Assembly (NCBI RefSeq): GCF_052857255.1 | Contig: NC_135497.1 | Coordinates: 345,749,751 to 345,813,750 of the forward strand | Reading direction: 5' to 3' | Length of the DNA stretch: 64,000 bases | Origin: Amblyomma americanum | Taxonomy: Eukaryota > Arthropoda > Arachnida > Ixodida > Ixodidae | Part shown: positions 47,186 through 59,813 of the stretch, piece after piece | Layout: every line of letters begins with the position of its first letter | Position numbering within the stretch: position 1 is the stretch's first letter | Made by a program: the position numbers and the translations under genes | The notes under the pieces: generated by a model | Database searches by the model: none | Seen by the model: the letters and a program-made list of their open reading frames with translations, nothing else | What the model was told of the DNA's origin: nothing

Positions 47186-47649
47186 TAAGCCGTGTATGGA
47201 GGCTCCTGTAGTATTCCTGACAGTCGTACTTGCTGGTGTAGGTAAGACCGAAAATCATCTTACCTTCCGGAGATTTTGGTCACTAAGGATGCATTACACG
47301 CCACACGGTGGGTGTGGCTCAGAAGTAAACACCTTGGGCTCTAAACACTTGACAAAAGGGGTTACGTATATATTTGCAATATAGGATCGAACAGTAATGT
47401 CACTATGTTAACAAAACCTGTGGTCAGTTACGAAGGTAAAGCGTGTTTCGTGGGCCCCGAGCTGCACCGTTTTTTTTTTTTGGTCTGCCCAGCTGACTTG
47501 TTTCCGGCACGAAGTATGCCTTGCGTTATTTACTCTGCGCCGTGTCGCAGCGCGTATGCCGCCCCCAAATTTCCCAGGAATGCTCGCAGTACACAGCAGA
47601 AGCAAAACTCGCTGACTCTAGCTGGACACTTTGAAGAAGGGATTCACAT

Positions 47650-47760
47650 TTTACGAGAGAGAGACAGAAGAAAGGAAAGGCCGGGAGGTCAACCAGGCAG
47701 TGCCCGGTTGCTACGTGGCGTGTGGGGAGGCAGATAGAGGGAGCTTGTGCAAAGAATAGA
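47650..47760. repeat. Possible interspersed repeat fragment
   Basis: The purine-rich stretch followed by GCCGGGAGGTCAACCAGG and GCCCGGTTGCTACG resembles a repeat I recall as common in hard-tick genomes. No second copy exists in this window, so the call rests on memory. Confidence 0.3.
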
Positions 47761-48296
47761 AAAGCGCGAGCACAGATGAATGAGATAGCATGCACAAATA
47801 TAAAATTGACGGTAGCGCAATCGGTGACAACACTTTTGATAGCCATACACAGGACGTTTACGTTTCTATGCTGTACGTTTAACGTGGTGGCACTGTTCGA
47901 GAGGTACATCCATTCTTATTTGCACGACTTGTGAACGGATGCCAAGAAGTCCAAAATATAAGCGGGATTCCGGACTCGCTCAGCCCAGCGGCACAAAACC
48001 GGCGAGATCTTTTCCTGCTTGAAAGAACACAAAATAGGGTATCGTGGAACAAAACATGCGCAATAATACGAAGCTCCCTGAGAAACTCCATCATTGCAGT
48101 TTAACGCGAATGTAGAGAACGGCCTGATCTACGGCATCGCGTGCGCTCAAAAAATATAACAAGCAATTCTTTCTGCGCGCATTGCAGTTTACTGCTGCTT
48201 CGCTTCATTACCGAGCAGACCGCGCATTTTTTGATTGGCCCTCTTGGTTTTGTTCGCATATCGCTACCAGCGCCGCCATTTGAGATTTACTTTTGG

Positions 48297-48538
48297 CTTG
48301 TGGTTTATGGGTTATGCCGGTTGAACGTCCCAAAGCGACTCAGGCTATGAGGTACGCCGTAGTGAACGGCGCTGCAAATTTCGACCACCTGGGGTTCTTT
48401 AACGTGCACTGACATCGCACAGTACACGGGCCTCTAGCATTTCGCCTCCATCCAAATTCGACCACCGCAGCCGAGATTGAACCGGCGTCTTTCGTGTCAG
48501 CAGCCGAGAGCCAAAACCACTGGGCCACCGCGGCGGCT
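48297..48538 (-). mobile_element. tRNA-derived SINE, full length
   Basis: The minus-strand copy starts at CCGCCGCGGTGGCCCAGTGG (48538 down) and ends at about 48297 in a CATAACCCATAAACCAC-type tail. The body is close to that of the other copies. The motif TTACTTT occurs at both borders (48286 region and 48538-48544), a possible short target-site duplication. Confidence 0.85.
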
Positions 48539-48539
48539 T

Positions 48540-51500
48540 ACTTTAAGCATTCACGCGTTTTCTTTCTTCAGCTTTACTCGCAACGACTGTGCGACCTTTA
48601 GTTCCGACGAGGCCCCAGTGCAGTAGTGATGCAACGAAATCTGTTCCCAAATCTGCCGGCCAGCTTCTCCGACTCGCAGCAGCCAGACTACACCGCTCCA
48701 ATGAAGGGGCCATAGTTTTTCCCAGTTTCGAAACGCGCCTGCCACTAGTGGAAGGACAAACAAAACGGTTCAATTACGCGAGTACGCTTTTTCGAATCCG
48801 AACCAGAGGGAGCTGCGAACAGCAACACAGGCAGCGGTGTCGAACAGCGTTTCGCACCGATTGCCGGTCGCTCTCGCTGCACTCGTGACGCACAACGGGA
48901 CAGGCTGCGTGCGGTAATGGCGCATTTCGACATCATTGCCAAGGAGAACGGACGCGTGAGTAACTCACGTAAGAGGATATCAGCGAGGAGGAGGTGCGGA
49001 CGCTCCGCGAGCCTCCTCGAACGGGCAACTCTGCGCACGAGCCGAGCGGATCAAGCACTCTGTCGCTTCCCTGATCTCCCACGGTAAGCAGCTTTTCGAG
49101 CGATCGGCACAAGTATATATCTTCCCTGGTGCAAAAGTCCGCCGTTTTTTTCCGGTACGAGACCACTACAGCCGAGTGGCTCTCAAGAAGCTGCCCAAGC
49201 TGCTAAGCGGTTATTTGTACGGCTGTAGTTTCCCCCGTTCCCTACTTTTATCACGAAAACATATCTTTTCCCTCTGTTCCTCTGTTTTCTCGGCTGACCT
49301 TCGACGCACTAGAAGGCCAGGAAGAAAACGTGAAATAAATTTTCGTGAGCACTAAGTGAAGCTTAAACCGCCAAAACCTCTTATACGTGCTTCGTCAAAT
49401 ATTTTTATTCGCGCCTGCAGAGTTCAGGCATTTTGCTCGGTGAAAGGACGGCTCAGCTTTAAATAAAAATGAGAATAAAAAATCCTCGCCTAAACCCTCC
49501 ACGAAGTTTTCGTCTTCCGTTGCGAAGTGCTTCTATTTTTTTTGTTTTCATTCATCTTTCTTCGAAATTTACCGCACTATTTTCAGCTTCCTCAGGATTA
49601 AAAAACCGAAAAGGAATTCGCCGTGTGGCTGATATTGCGGCGCGGCCGAATATTTTACAACCCTGGAAAAATGAAAGCAACTGACTGGTATGAGCACGCA
49701 AACACACGCGACCCTACTTGTGGTCAAGTGAACCTCCTCAACGTCGAGAATAGTGCGTTCTTTACGAAGACGGCCATCCCGCGGATATTCTTGATGGCAG
49801 CTATAAAGCTGGCGCCCTCAACGTCTAATAAAGCGTTCAGCGGTTTAAAACGTGGGCAACCTCGGGTTAGCAAAACATGGCGACCAGGCATACTGGCAAC
49901 TCCCCCGACCGTAAAGTCTGGCCACCAAGGACGAGAAACAACTAGGGGCGCCCACTGTGACCCTGCAGTGTGGAAATAAACGGAAGGTTAAGTAGAAATG
50001 CAAGAAGTACGCTTCAAATGTGGACAAACAATTAACACCTACGTCCCTGACTCTCTGTGCAAGAAACACCATGGTAACGCTTTCCAAGTGCCGGTTTAAG
50101 TAAATATGCCCCAAAATAAACACTCCCAAGGTTTGTCACCACAGTAAGAGCTTTTTTGACAAAATGCCTGGCTGTATAGTATACTTTATAAGTTGTCAAT
50201 GTCTTCTTGTGCATACAGCTTCCTCTTCCCTTCCGTCCCATTGTCAAAGCATCTTCATGCCGGTCTCGTACCCTTGAGTTTCACTGCAGAAGTTTTAACA
50301 CATGGTTTTCGAGCCCACTATTAGTCTTCTGTAGTGCACCGCAGTTAATAACGTGAACTTTCATGCGTAGTCAATCCGTGTTCGCCTCCCCCTCCACCCT
50401 GTTGTTTCCAAACTGGGAAACGAGAATGAAAAGAGTAATATTTTCATAGAGAGAGTCCGCAAATTTCATCCGGGGTCAGACTTGCTAAGTTTCCTCACGA
50501 AATTCGCGCAGTCACACTAAGTGAACATCAGGCCATATACCGGGAAGTCCTGCCGTGTGCCGTTGACACGGCAGTAGGAGTCCCTATATATCAGCAAGCA
50601 GTCGTTACATCGGCTGTACTGGCAATTTTATGGCTGAACATCCGGAACTTTTTCACTGGCGACAGGCTGTCGCATGTGACGCAATAAACCTAAAGGTTTA
50701 AAAGAATAATGGCGCGTACGCGTGCTACAATGAATCTGAAAAAAAAGAGTTTTGTATTGCAGATAAGTCGATTTGATCTTCACTCTGAATGAATAGTTTA
50801 CCATTATTAGTTTGCATTTGATCAGGCTGCTAAAGGCATTCGGCTTTCATTACAGAGCAAGCAAAGCGAACTGTTGCCACGCAACCCTATGCAGTGCTGC
50901 ACTGACGTGGCTGGTCATTCGCTCACCATTTAAACTCGGCTAACTGATTCCAAGACGGCATGCTGCAGTTTATAAATGTTTCTCGGACATTTTCTGGTTT
51001 TTTAAATTTCGTGCGGGAGTACTTAGAAGGGCCCCAATGGTTTAGATTGCCATGACTTGAAGATTTTGGCACACGTAATTGCGACTCAAACACCTAAGCT
51101 TGCTATGCATTTAGCTCGCGGTACAAAATTGTGAAAAGCTGTACTTGGTAAAAAAAAAATCACTTGGTTGTTTCGAGAGACGATGCACTTTGCTTTCGAT
51201 GACTCGTGAATGCTGCGCGTGGAAAGCACTTGTCGCAGCGACGAAGGCTGCGAAATAAACCTGGTTGCCTGCGCATGAAACGTATTTTGGAGAAGTTATT
51301 GTTACATACGGCACACTATTGCAAAAAGTGATGGAGACCACAAAATTTACAAATGTTTTTTTTTCTGCTTTATAACACAGGCCAAAATACACATTTAGTG
51401 ATTAAGCTGTCCGGTGCCAGTGCCGCAGACATGCATTGGCGAATTCATTCATAAAACTAAACATCAATATTACTGTTCAATGATATATTTTCAAATAATT

Positions 51501-54450
51501 TCATTTCATTTAATTTCGTCGAAGACCCCTTCGAAGAGGAATTGCATAAGGGCAGAAATCTGTAACAAAAATTTCAATGTGTCGTTGTCACATATATGTT
51601 TTATCTACAATGGTATTTATATTTTCGACTACCGGAAATTTATTTTCAATGCTCGTTCTAAATGCCACGCTAAATAATAAATGTAATGATAAATGGCTTC
51701 AATACTAATTTCCCTCCTTCCCTTTTAGACTTCGTCCACTTGCTCACGGGCCCGGCCTGATTAGGGTGTCCGACGGCAGCTTCCAGAAGGGCTCGAAAAT
51801 ATCGATGCCGAAGAACGAAGCACGACTGAGTCGGGCAAGGCAGAAACGCAAGTAAATACTGTGTATCAGCGCTCGATTCGCGCGGAGTCCAAAGCGCATT
51901 CACCCAATAGCAATCGAAGTTCTGCGCGGTGAAGGTGTAATGGGTACCTCACATTCCTTCGGCGCAACTTTTGTCTCAGCTCCCGGCGACACGAAGAAGG
52001 AATAAGTGCACGTAAGCGCAAGAACACCGCGTTTACAAAATTTCATGAAAGAAGAGCGCGAAAGACCGAATCGAGGGCCCACATTATAGTGCGCACCAAA
52101 GTACGCGCTCTCGAATCACACCGCAAGCTAATCTCAACGGCACGGGGCCGGGCCAGAGAGGCCGAAAAATGGGCGGAAAGAGAGAGCGGCGGAAAGCAAA
52201 ATTCCCCGCAGAGAACAACGCGGAGGCATTTTTAAAGACCCTAAGCGGATTCACGAGCGCGCACGAAGAGAGCTCGGCCGCCCCCGCTCCGAAAGCCGGA
52301 GCAATCGCCGGTCCCGGCTGCTGCCCCCGGCGCCGCCGATCTGTGCGCTTATCCTGGCTCTCAAACCCCGGTACTGTACCCTCAATTGGCGTTTTAAGCA
52401 ACCAAGCTCGCTCTATAGCTCTTTCGCTCGCACTGTACGAGAGCTGCACGGCCGTGCGCGAGCCGGCAACCGCCAAAGGGTGCGCCGGGACGCCGAAGGA
52501 AGCAGGTTGCGAAGAAGGTTGCGCCTTTATAACAATAGGGCAGCAGCCAGCAGGGCTGTAGCCGACGAGGAATCCGCACCACCAGAGCCGTGAAGCTCTC
52601 CCGAGCCCTGGAAACATGCACCATTAGCTGAGGGTGTGCACGCGTAGAAGCCCAGATTACGCGGAGAGTCCCGCTTCGGCGTTTTTCGCGAAATACCTTT
52701 TTTTTTTTTCGTGAACGGAGAGGATGGCGCCAAGGGGTTATGCAGATATTGCCACGGCTCTTCAATCGCCGGAGTTTGGCGAGGCTTATGCATGCGCGGC
52801 GAATGAATTGCTCGGGACGCGCGGTATATTGTCGACGGTGCCTAGCCAGGTAACGGGAAATTAAAGGTGCTCGACCAGCAACAGTTGCCCTACAGAATGG
52901 CGGATAAAATATTTCAATTAACTTAAGCCCCCAGCTGACCGAGTTTTTTTACGAGTGCGAGGAGGCCCTTAACGTGCATTGTGCGAGAGCTAGGCGGCAT
53001 ATATGAACCCGCTGTATCACGAAGTTTCCTTTAAATAAGTAACTTTGAGTATCATTGCGTGCTGCGCTGCATTAGCGCAAAGTGCGCGTGTATACAAGCT
53101 CAAGGAAACGCCAACTGCACGTTGAAAACAACAGGAAAATTAAGTGACGAAGATACAAATGCAGCACGGTGGGGGCATTGTATGTGAGAACCGTACTGAT
53201 TTTCAGCGCCACTACGTTGCAAATGCGACAGACGTGTTCCATACACTTCCGAAAATCGTGCCAGGCTTTCAGCTGAGCAAATTCGCCAATCCGAACGCGT
53301 ACAGAGAATTTAGCGCTGCTGCGAAATACATAGCACGTTTCAGACCTATATTTCTGTTTTCTTCTGAACTTAGCTCCCCGTCAAGCTGCCCGCATTGCAG
53401 CGCTGGTTTTCGCACATGCTCACCATCATCTGCTTCAAGCTTAGCGGGCAGGAAATGCTCTGATACGGTGATCTAGTTCAGACAACGTAACTTGTGTCTT
53501 GCTAGTGCAAGTTCCCAGTGATAGCGACAAAGTTGACCTCCCTTCGTCCTCTTGAGTGCGCGCGAGTGCATGGAGGTACTACTACCGACAGACGTGCCAG
53601 TCGACTGCGTCCCGTGATGTCGCTACGGATAATGTCACTTTCCGGTGTTTGTGTTGGAGCCCGACGTGCAATGGCAGGCGGCCACTTTAGTTTGTTCCAT
53701 AAAGCATCCTACCCCTTCCTTAAATTCAATTCCGTGCACCTATGTGTGCTCCACGAGAACAAAAAAAAAGGCCCGCAAAGAAGAAGCAAGAGAAGCAAAT
53801 TTGAGCAACATCCACAAGTTTGCTTCAATTTTCGAGAGAAAAAATGAGCTCGCGGAAAGTTTTGTTCTGGATTGAAGCTTTGAATTTACTGGTTGGGTCC
53901 AAGTTAATTTCAGTGCAAAGTGTGATGGAAAAAAAATATCCAGCGGGTGATCTTTAAACTCGATCTTCATGAGGTAGCAAGCATAAACTCAGAACCCTGT
54001 AAGTCAGAACAGTTCTCTTAGATGGAACAAGAAAATAAGTTATTTCTCGTGATATAACCATACAAATCTCAATGCTATGACAGCGAATGTTCCGTGTTAG
54101 TACTATTCGCCCCAACATGGCTGTTTAAAAAAGATCTACACGGCTAACATCAACATAACCTACGTGTTCGTTGCAAGACTACTTTTACAAACGCTCCTTT
54201 ACTTTCTCTGCTAAAGAAAAGCAAACCCAAGCAGAGCCCAATGGTTATAATGCTGTAGATTAGGGCTCAAAATTCTGAGTTCGCAAATTTAAGTTAATAA
54301 AGGCTTCATACACTGCAAAGTACTGAATAACGACGCCCACAATTGATGAAAGTAGCTAAGGTCGTCTTCCACCCTTCTAAGAAAACTGAATTACGAAGCA
54401 GGAAGCACGCATGCGGCAGATGCCGCTAACGGGGAGGAAATATTTGTCTT
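48540..54450. other. Large-intron stretch near the 5' exon
   Basis: Contains the GC-rich block at 52.1-52.6 kb. The rest shows only chance frames. GC-rich sequence at 48.6-49.1 kb is open on both strands with no recognisable product. Confidence 0.6.
52090..52620. other. GC/CpG-rich block in the large Frq intron
   Basis: About 530 bp with many CpG dinucleotides (for example CCCCCGGCGCCGCCG near 52325), open on both strands but without a recognisable protein. It lies about 1.8 kb into the 43-kb intron on the Frq sense strand. It could be an alternative promoter/CpG island or an old GC-rich repeat. No exon is called. Confidence 0.3.
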
Positions 54451-54452
54451 AC

Positions 54453-54542
54453 CTTATTCTCGTCAAAAACCCGGAAAACCAGCGATGCAAACTTCGAGGG
54501 ATCACCTTGAGGAAAGAATTGCTTGTATATCCTCAGAAAACC
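54453..54542 (-). CDS. Frq: Frq exon: EF1-EF2 (30 codons)
   Basis: This 90-nt exon is exactly 30 codons, phase 0 at both ends. It follows the acceptor ATGTTTCAG and precedes the donor AAG|GTAAGA. It begins [18 protein letters not shown] and ends FRVFDENK. It contains the end of the inactive first EF-hand, the PQGDPSKFA linker typical of frequenin, and the entering helix and first loop positions of EF2 (D-x-N). The EF2 loop is completed by the next exon, 43.5 kb downstream on the minus strand at 10975, which starts DGSIEFEEF. Reading frame and residue identity across that junction (DENK|DGSIEF) match the family exactly, which supports the long intron. Confidence 0.93.
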
Positions 54543-55489
54543 CTGAAACATGAAAACAGTGAGATGCAAGGTGAAACATCACGTATCCAAATCAAACGTA
54601 CCTTTTATCACGCACCAAAGAGACCAAAACTGGTGCAAAACGATCATTTATTTATAAAATCGATTTTGATTCTTGCAGTTGTTCTTGGCGATTGTTTACC
54701 CTAGGCGATAAAAGTGAATTTGTTGCGGCCAAAGAAAAACGAAGGAAAGGGTACTACTGTAATAGCGTTGAATTAAGTACACGTGGGGTAGCAAAAGGGC
54801 ACTGTCGATCACACTGAACTGTCGAAAATCAAGGTACCGCTGTTTTCAGACGTCGCGTTCGATAATTATAGCGGACTGTGATCTGTGGGGCAGTGCGAAG
54901 GTCATCAGTTCTGATAGCGCACAGTATGGGTCAATTTTAAGGCTGACTGGTTCGCCAAGACTTGATGGCAATATGCGGCGAATGATGCGCGCGTACTACT
55001 TATCACAGCAACTGAAACCACTCACTGAGCGCTGCGCCTACCTTGGTCTCAAAGCAGCTAGAAATTGACTGTTTCATTTGTCTTAGACCAACGATAGGGC
55101 TTCCAGGGTACAGAAGACCCTTGCACCTCCAAACATAACAACCAAGGAGGCACACAGCATACGTGTAGTATTTCCATGTGGATAGTGCGTTTATGAAGCG
55201 TTGTTCGTGACCGTTACTTCGCGACTGAACACTCAACTCACTCTAAAATTTAATACTTGATGATTTTTGGACTGAGGAAAAGACAATTCTTGGACGTTAA
55301 CGTTATGTCTCCTCGTCTATACCCAGGGCCTAAAGTCAGGGGGACTCCGTGGGCCTCAGACCACCCTCCAGTTTTGACACTGAGACCCCCCGTACTAGAA
55401 TGTAGAGACTGCATGAATCCGAAGCAGGCAATAATTTTTTATTCTTCTTGTCACTGTTGGCAGGAAGTTTTTCTCTACCGTTTTGAAAA

Positions 55490-56003
55490 TTTCATGCTGA
55501 AGGTAAAAGCGCAAAAAACAAGGACACAGAAGAAGACTGACAACACGAGCGCTCACTTACAACTGATTTTATTTCATGCAAGAAACGGAATTTTATACTC
55601 TCATGAGCATGAGCTCTCATGGCACATGAGCATTCATTGGCTAAAATGAAAAAGCAAAGGAAAAGAGGGTCGTCGTCCTCTTTTTCACAAGTGCAAAGTC
55701 CTTTACGGCAACAAATGTCAAATTACGCGAGAAATTGAGGCTTTGGATATAGCGCGAGGTGGCGATGACTGCGTAAGTTCTCCGTTAATTCTGCTGCCAC
55801 AAAAAGAGATGCCCTATCTTACATCTTTCAAGTGTGACGCTCGATGACTTATCTTTCACCACTCTGTGGTAATGCCTTGCAGGCATTATCGAGAGTATAA
55901 AATTCCGTTTCTTGCATGAAATAAAATCAGTTGTAAGTGAGCGCTCGTGTTGTCTGTCTTATTCATGTCCTTCTTTTTTGCGCTTTTACGTTCAGCATGG
56001 AAA
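55490..56003. mobile_element. Fold-back element with about 112-bp arms
   Basis: Arms 55490-55602 and 55891-56003 are reverse complements. The inner 64 bases, ending TTTTATACTCTC in the left arm, are identical, while the outer part has several substitutions and a 1-nt indel. The spacer is about 288 bp and non-coding. The outer ends contain a GTAAAAGCGC block next to CATGCTGAA. The element lies in the 5.3-kb Frq intron. The superfamily is not clear. Confidence 0.75.
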
Positions 56004-56009
56004 ACCAAC

Positions 56010-59000
56010 TCGCCCAAACGCGGCCATTATCGAAAATATTACCGTTAATTTTCGTAAGAGCCATTAACATGTTTTCAAAAACCCAAGAGGCAGGAAAATA
56101 AAAAGTGCGCAGCACTACACAAAGGCTGAAGAAAAAGGCGAACCCGTGTCCTCGCACCACGAGCTTTCCAGAGCTGTCCACTCAGCTCCAAGGCTACACG
56201 ACAACAAGAAGCATACCTGCAGAGCGTGGGGATCGCTTTTTTCAGGTCTGTGTCAAAAACTGAGCTAACTACGAGCGTTAAAAATGATTTCTCCTGTTTT
56301 ATATAAAACGATGTATAAAACGGTCAACCAGCTGCTTTCCCTCTCTTCCTCTATTTCCTTGTCCACCTGTGCTCAAACCACTAGAGACCCCTCTGCGATG
56401 GAGTCAGGCCTTAAGCACTGCCTATACCCCCAGTACAAAATACCCCATCTAATTGTTCCTCTTCAATTGGTCTAGGGATTCTCTAAACAACACGGACAGA
56501 TCACATGACTTTTGGACCTCACCGCAGAAAGACCGGCCACACCACTGTCGCCGGGAGAATATGCATCGGTATGTTACAGTATGCGGTGCACAGAAAGAGT
56601 TAGCGGTATGCGTATCGCAAATACAGTTTGGTGGCTAGAAAGCATACATTTAGGGACAGTTTTTGCGCCGGAAATTCTGATTTCCTCATTCGTGCCTGAA
56701 ATATACGTATTCTTCTGAAAACACCACAGTCTATCTGCAGTCTTATTTAAATCTCATATGCTGAATACCTGAGGAATCCGCTGCCTCACCACCAATATAT
56801 TAGCAAAAGCTATTGAACTAAGGTTCTGCAAAGGGTTCATAGACATTGTGTCCCGTGGTAGATGTACGCAGGCGAGACCTTTTGAGAGCGTCAGCTCTTA
56901 CTCATCACGTTTCGAGATTTCGTGGGGTCTGCTACTACCCTTGATCACAGCGCCATCTGTGGCAGCAACTACTCATCACGTTCCGAGATTTCGTGAGGCC
57001 TCTTACCACCATGAGATCAAAGCGCCATCTGTGGCTACAACTAGAAAATAGCGCATCGCGCATTGATACTTGTAGCGCCATCTACAATAGCACTGCAGAA
57101 ACAACCACCTGCCGCGTGCCAATAATGACGTCACGGTCCAATATGGTGGATCGAGGTGGAACTATGTGAGTATGACGTCAGGGGACGAAATGACGGTATA
57201 GTTTCGTTTGTCGAATCCAAGATGGCAGCCATTAAAATTGGTTGTGCCCTCTCATCCCTTCCCCCTCTCACCAAAAAATATCCTAAAATGGGTAGGAAAA
57301 CTGCCCCGTTGCGGGAGCGCTGTACATGTATACATTCGTTCCGCTCTATATACTCCGACAACAACGGGCACCCATCCGGGGGCAGTTGTACACCGAGTTT
57401 GGTAGGCAAATAAAATCCTACGGGATGCGGTATAGAAATAAAACCACAATTAATAATAGGTAAACATTGTATACTTGCAATTACTAATTGAACCGTTACC
57501 ATATCGCACCGCAAGCCGAATTCTAGGCTCACCTTGACCCCCCAAACGAAGAAAATTCCGTTTGGGACGTATCTTGAGGGGGTATAACTGGACAACGGGC
57601 GCATTCTTCTTCGCTTTCTTCGTCTAGTAAACCAAACAGTTAACGCTCGTCACTTCAACGTCTTCCAGACTATGGCGGCCTTTCTCTTTTTAAAGCAGTC
57701 ATTGTTCGTGATCACTCACTGAGCCTAGAAACTATTAGAAAGTAATATATGTTAATCCGATAAGGACACAATAGACAAATTTCTGTTCTTTGATTTTTGA
57801 ATAAATCAGAAATACTCGTCCTCAAAATTTCTCCAAATTCTGGTTTATCCGATAGACGCCCATTTTTAGGCGAGTCTGCCGAGAAATATCAAGAACTGTG
57901 CCCTCTCTTTTGCAGAAATTTTGTAACGTACATCTCAATCCGTGCCATCCTGCGACAGGCAGTGCGTCGAAGGGCAAAAGGACAGGGCTAAAACTATGAC
58001 AGTAGTATTTTACCCCAGTTTTAGGTGGGTCACCTTTGTGCTTACTGACCACTGCTCTTCTGTCAGGAAGCCCTATCATGGACTTCATTTCTGGCACTAT
58101 TCCGACTCGCGCATGCCAACATACTGTTGCGCAGGCTTCCGAGATCAGTAGATGAAGAAAGCACACGAGCCAAGAAGGTGGTGAAGATATGCACCACAAT
58201 GCAGCACCAATATGCTGTGGCGTGGCTGAGAAACTGAGCCATATGTTGTCGCATAAAACCTTGGGAGACAACTCTCCTGTCCCTCGTTTAGTTTTCGCGC
58301 TGCTGACATCTTCCCATCCTGCAGGGTACTCCCTACTGCTTCTAGCGCCAGATGCACCAGATAAACACGAACATTAAAAAATGCAATTCTGTCAAATTTG
58401 AGGACTAAGGCGCTGTTTGTTGCCCTCGTTAGACAAAGGAATCATCGCGTCATTTTGCGGGTGAGGTTTTACAAAGTTAATCCTCCAATGTGGCATAGAT
58501 GGCAGAACTTGTATGGTTCTCGCGCATACAAGTCGTGCGACTCATCCGCCCTTTCACGTTACGCTTAGAATTTCCAAGTTTCAGTTGCGCCCAACGGGAG
58601 CGTCGAAAAGGCGTTTTGCTTTGCTTTCAAAGAGAAGGAAATGTCCCTTGCCTTGAGTCGGTAGGAGTCCCTTGATGTCGCATATGCAAACATTGCAATA
58701 TGCTTGAGTATATTAAAAGCTGTACAGTTCCAAGAAACCTTTCTTCCAGTGGCTATCTTTTGTAGCACTACCGAGCTTATGTCTGCTAAAGACTTACCTG
58801 AAGCTTGGAATCAAAGCAATAAAACTCTTGAAACTCGGAATTGCGTGCATTATGAATTGGAAACATCAGAAATGTCCGAAATTATAGAAAAAAAAAAGAA
58901 GTCAAGAAAAAAACCCTGCGCATTTGCTACATATACACCGAAAACGCAGAACCCTTAACATAATTAACCTTGCTCGAGACACACTTGCGGCCTACGAAGC

Positions 59001-59810
59001 AAACTTCTGCAGCAAGGAAATTGAACTTCCGTCTAGCCACTTTGTCGACAAAAAGGAAATGAATGCAGTACAAAGTAAGGCTTTATTAACTGCATCACGC
59101 ATACATGTACGCTCCTCGTCAAAAGAGTTCAGGCCTCATCGTTTATTTTCAGCCCGGCAGTGGAACATTTATGGCACTCTTGAAGCTCTAGATCTCTACC
59201 GCGCAGAGTAGAACAGCCGTACTCATCTTTCAATACGTTTTGGTGTTTAGGAGTGTCGTAGGAATTCTACTATAGTGGTCTAAAGCACACCGTGTGGGCC
59301 GAAGACCTTTGACGTAGGCTATATATTTCTCATACTTATTTAAATCATGCGTTACTGTTGCAAAGCATATTTTTCGCCTGCTCCCAAAGCTATAATTGGC
59401 TTTCAGCGGCTATAGATAAGAGCTTGGTTCAAGTAACATCGTGATACTTCAATGACGATATTTAGAAGCCATCAAGAATGTAATATCAATCTTTGCTCTA
59501 CACCCTCTGGCATAAAAAACCGGCCGTTTGTTTCACAAAAATTTAAAAATTAGCGATAGATGTAATGACGCTTTACATAGCCCTTGACATTTGCGTCTGC
59601 TGCCTTAGAAATAACAATTCGGAATATGAAGTCACCGTCAGCCAATAACCCTCTGGAACATACTTCATACATGGGCAGAAACAATGTTGGCAATCGACCA
59701 CAGTTAACATTTTTTTTTATTCGCTCCCCCCGAGTACTGGAGTTTGGCGGAGAAAGTCCATTAGGTGATTTACCGCATGGGAATGTAACTTTGGATTTTT
59801 TCTTTTCGCT
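56010..59810. other. Frq intron, part between the fold-back element and the EF1 exon
   Basis: Holds the 71-bp tandem repeat at 56.9 kb. A plus-strand frame at 58924-59211 (95 codons) and its neighbour at 58704-58958 match no family I know. Confidence 0.6.
56899..57042 (+). repeat. Two-unit tandem repeat, period about 71 bp
   Basis: Units start at 56899 and 56970. Both contain TACTCATCACGTT, CGAGATTTCGTG and GCGCCATCTGTGG. A third GCGCCATCT occurs at 57073. Identity between units is roughly 80%. It may be part of an older interspersed repeat. Confidence 0.8.
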
Positions 59811-59813
59811 CAC

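Noticed and set aside
52084..52617. 177-codon minus-strand frame
   Set aside because: The GC-rich block is open on both strands and the translation is compositionally odd with no family match.
56200..56245. Donor-like CAG|GTATGC on the minus strand
   Set aside because: The preceding frame (SDPHALQ) does not belong between the EF1 exon and the next exon, which already join in phase.
58704..59211. Two adjoining plus-strand frames (84 and 95 codons)
   Set aside because: No recognisable domain, splice-bounded structure or bias; left unassigned.
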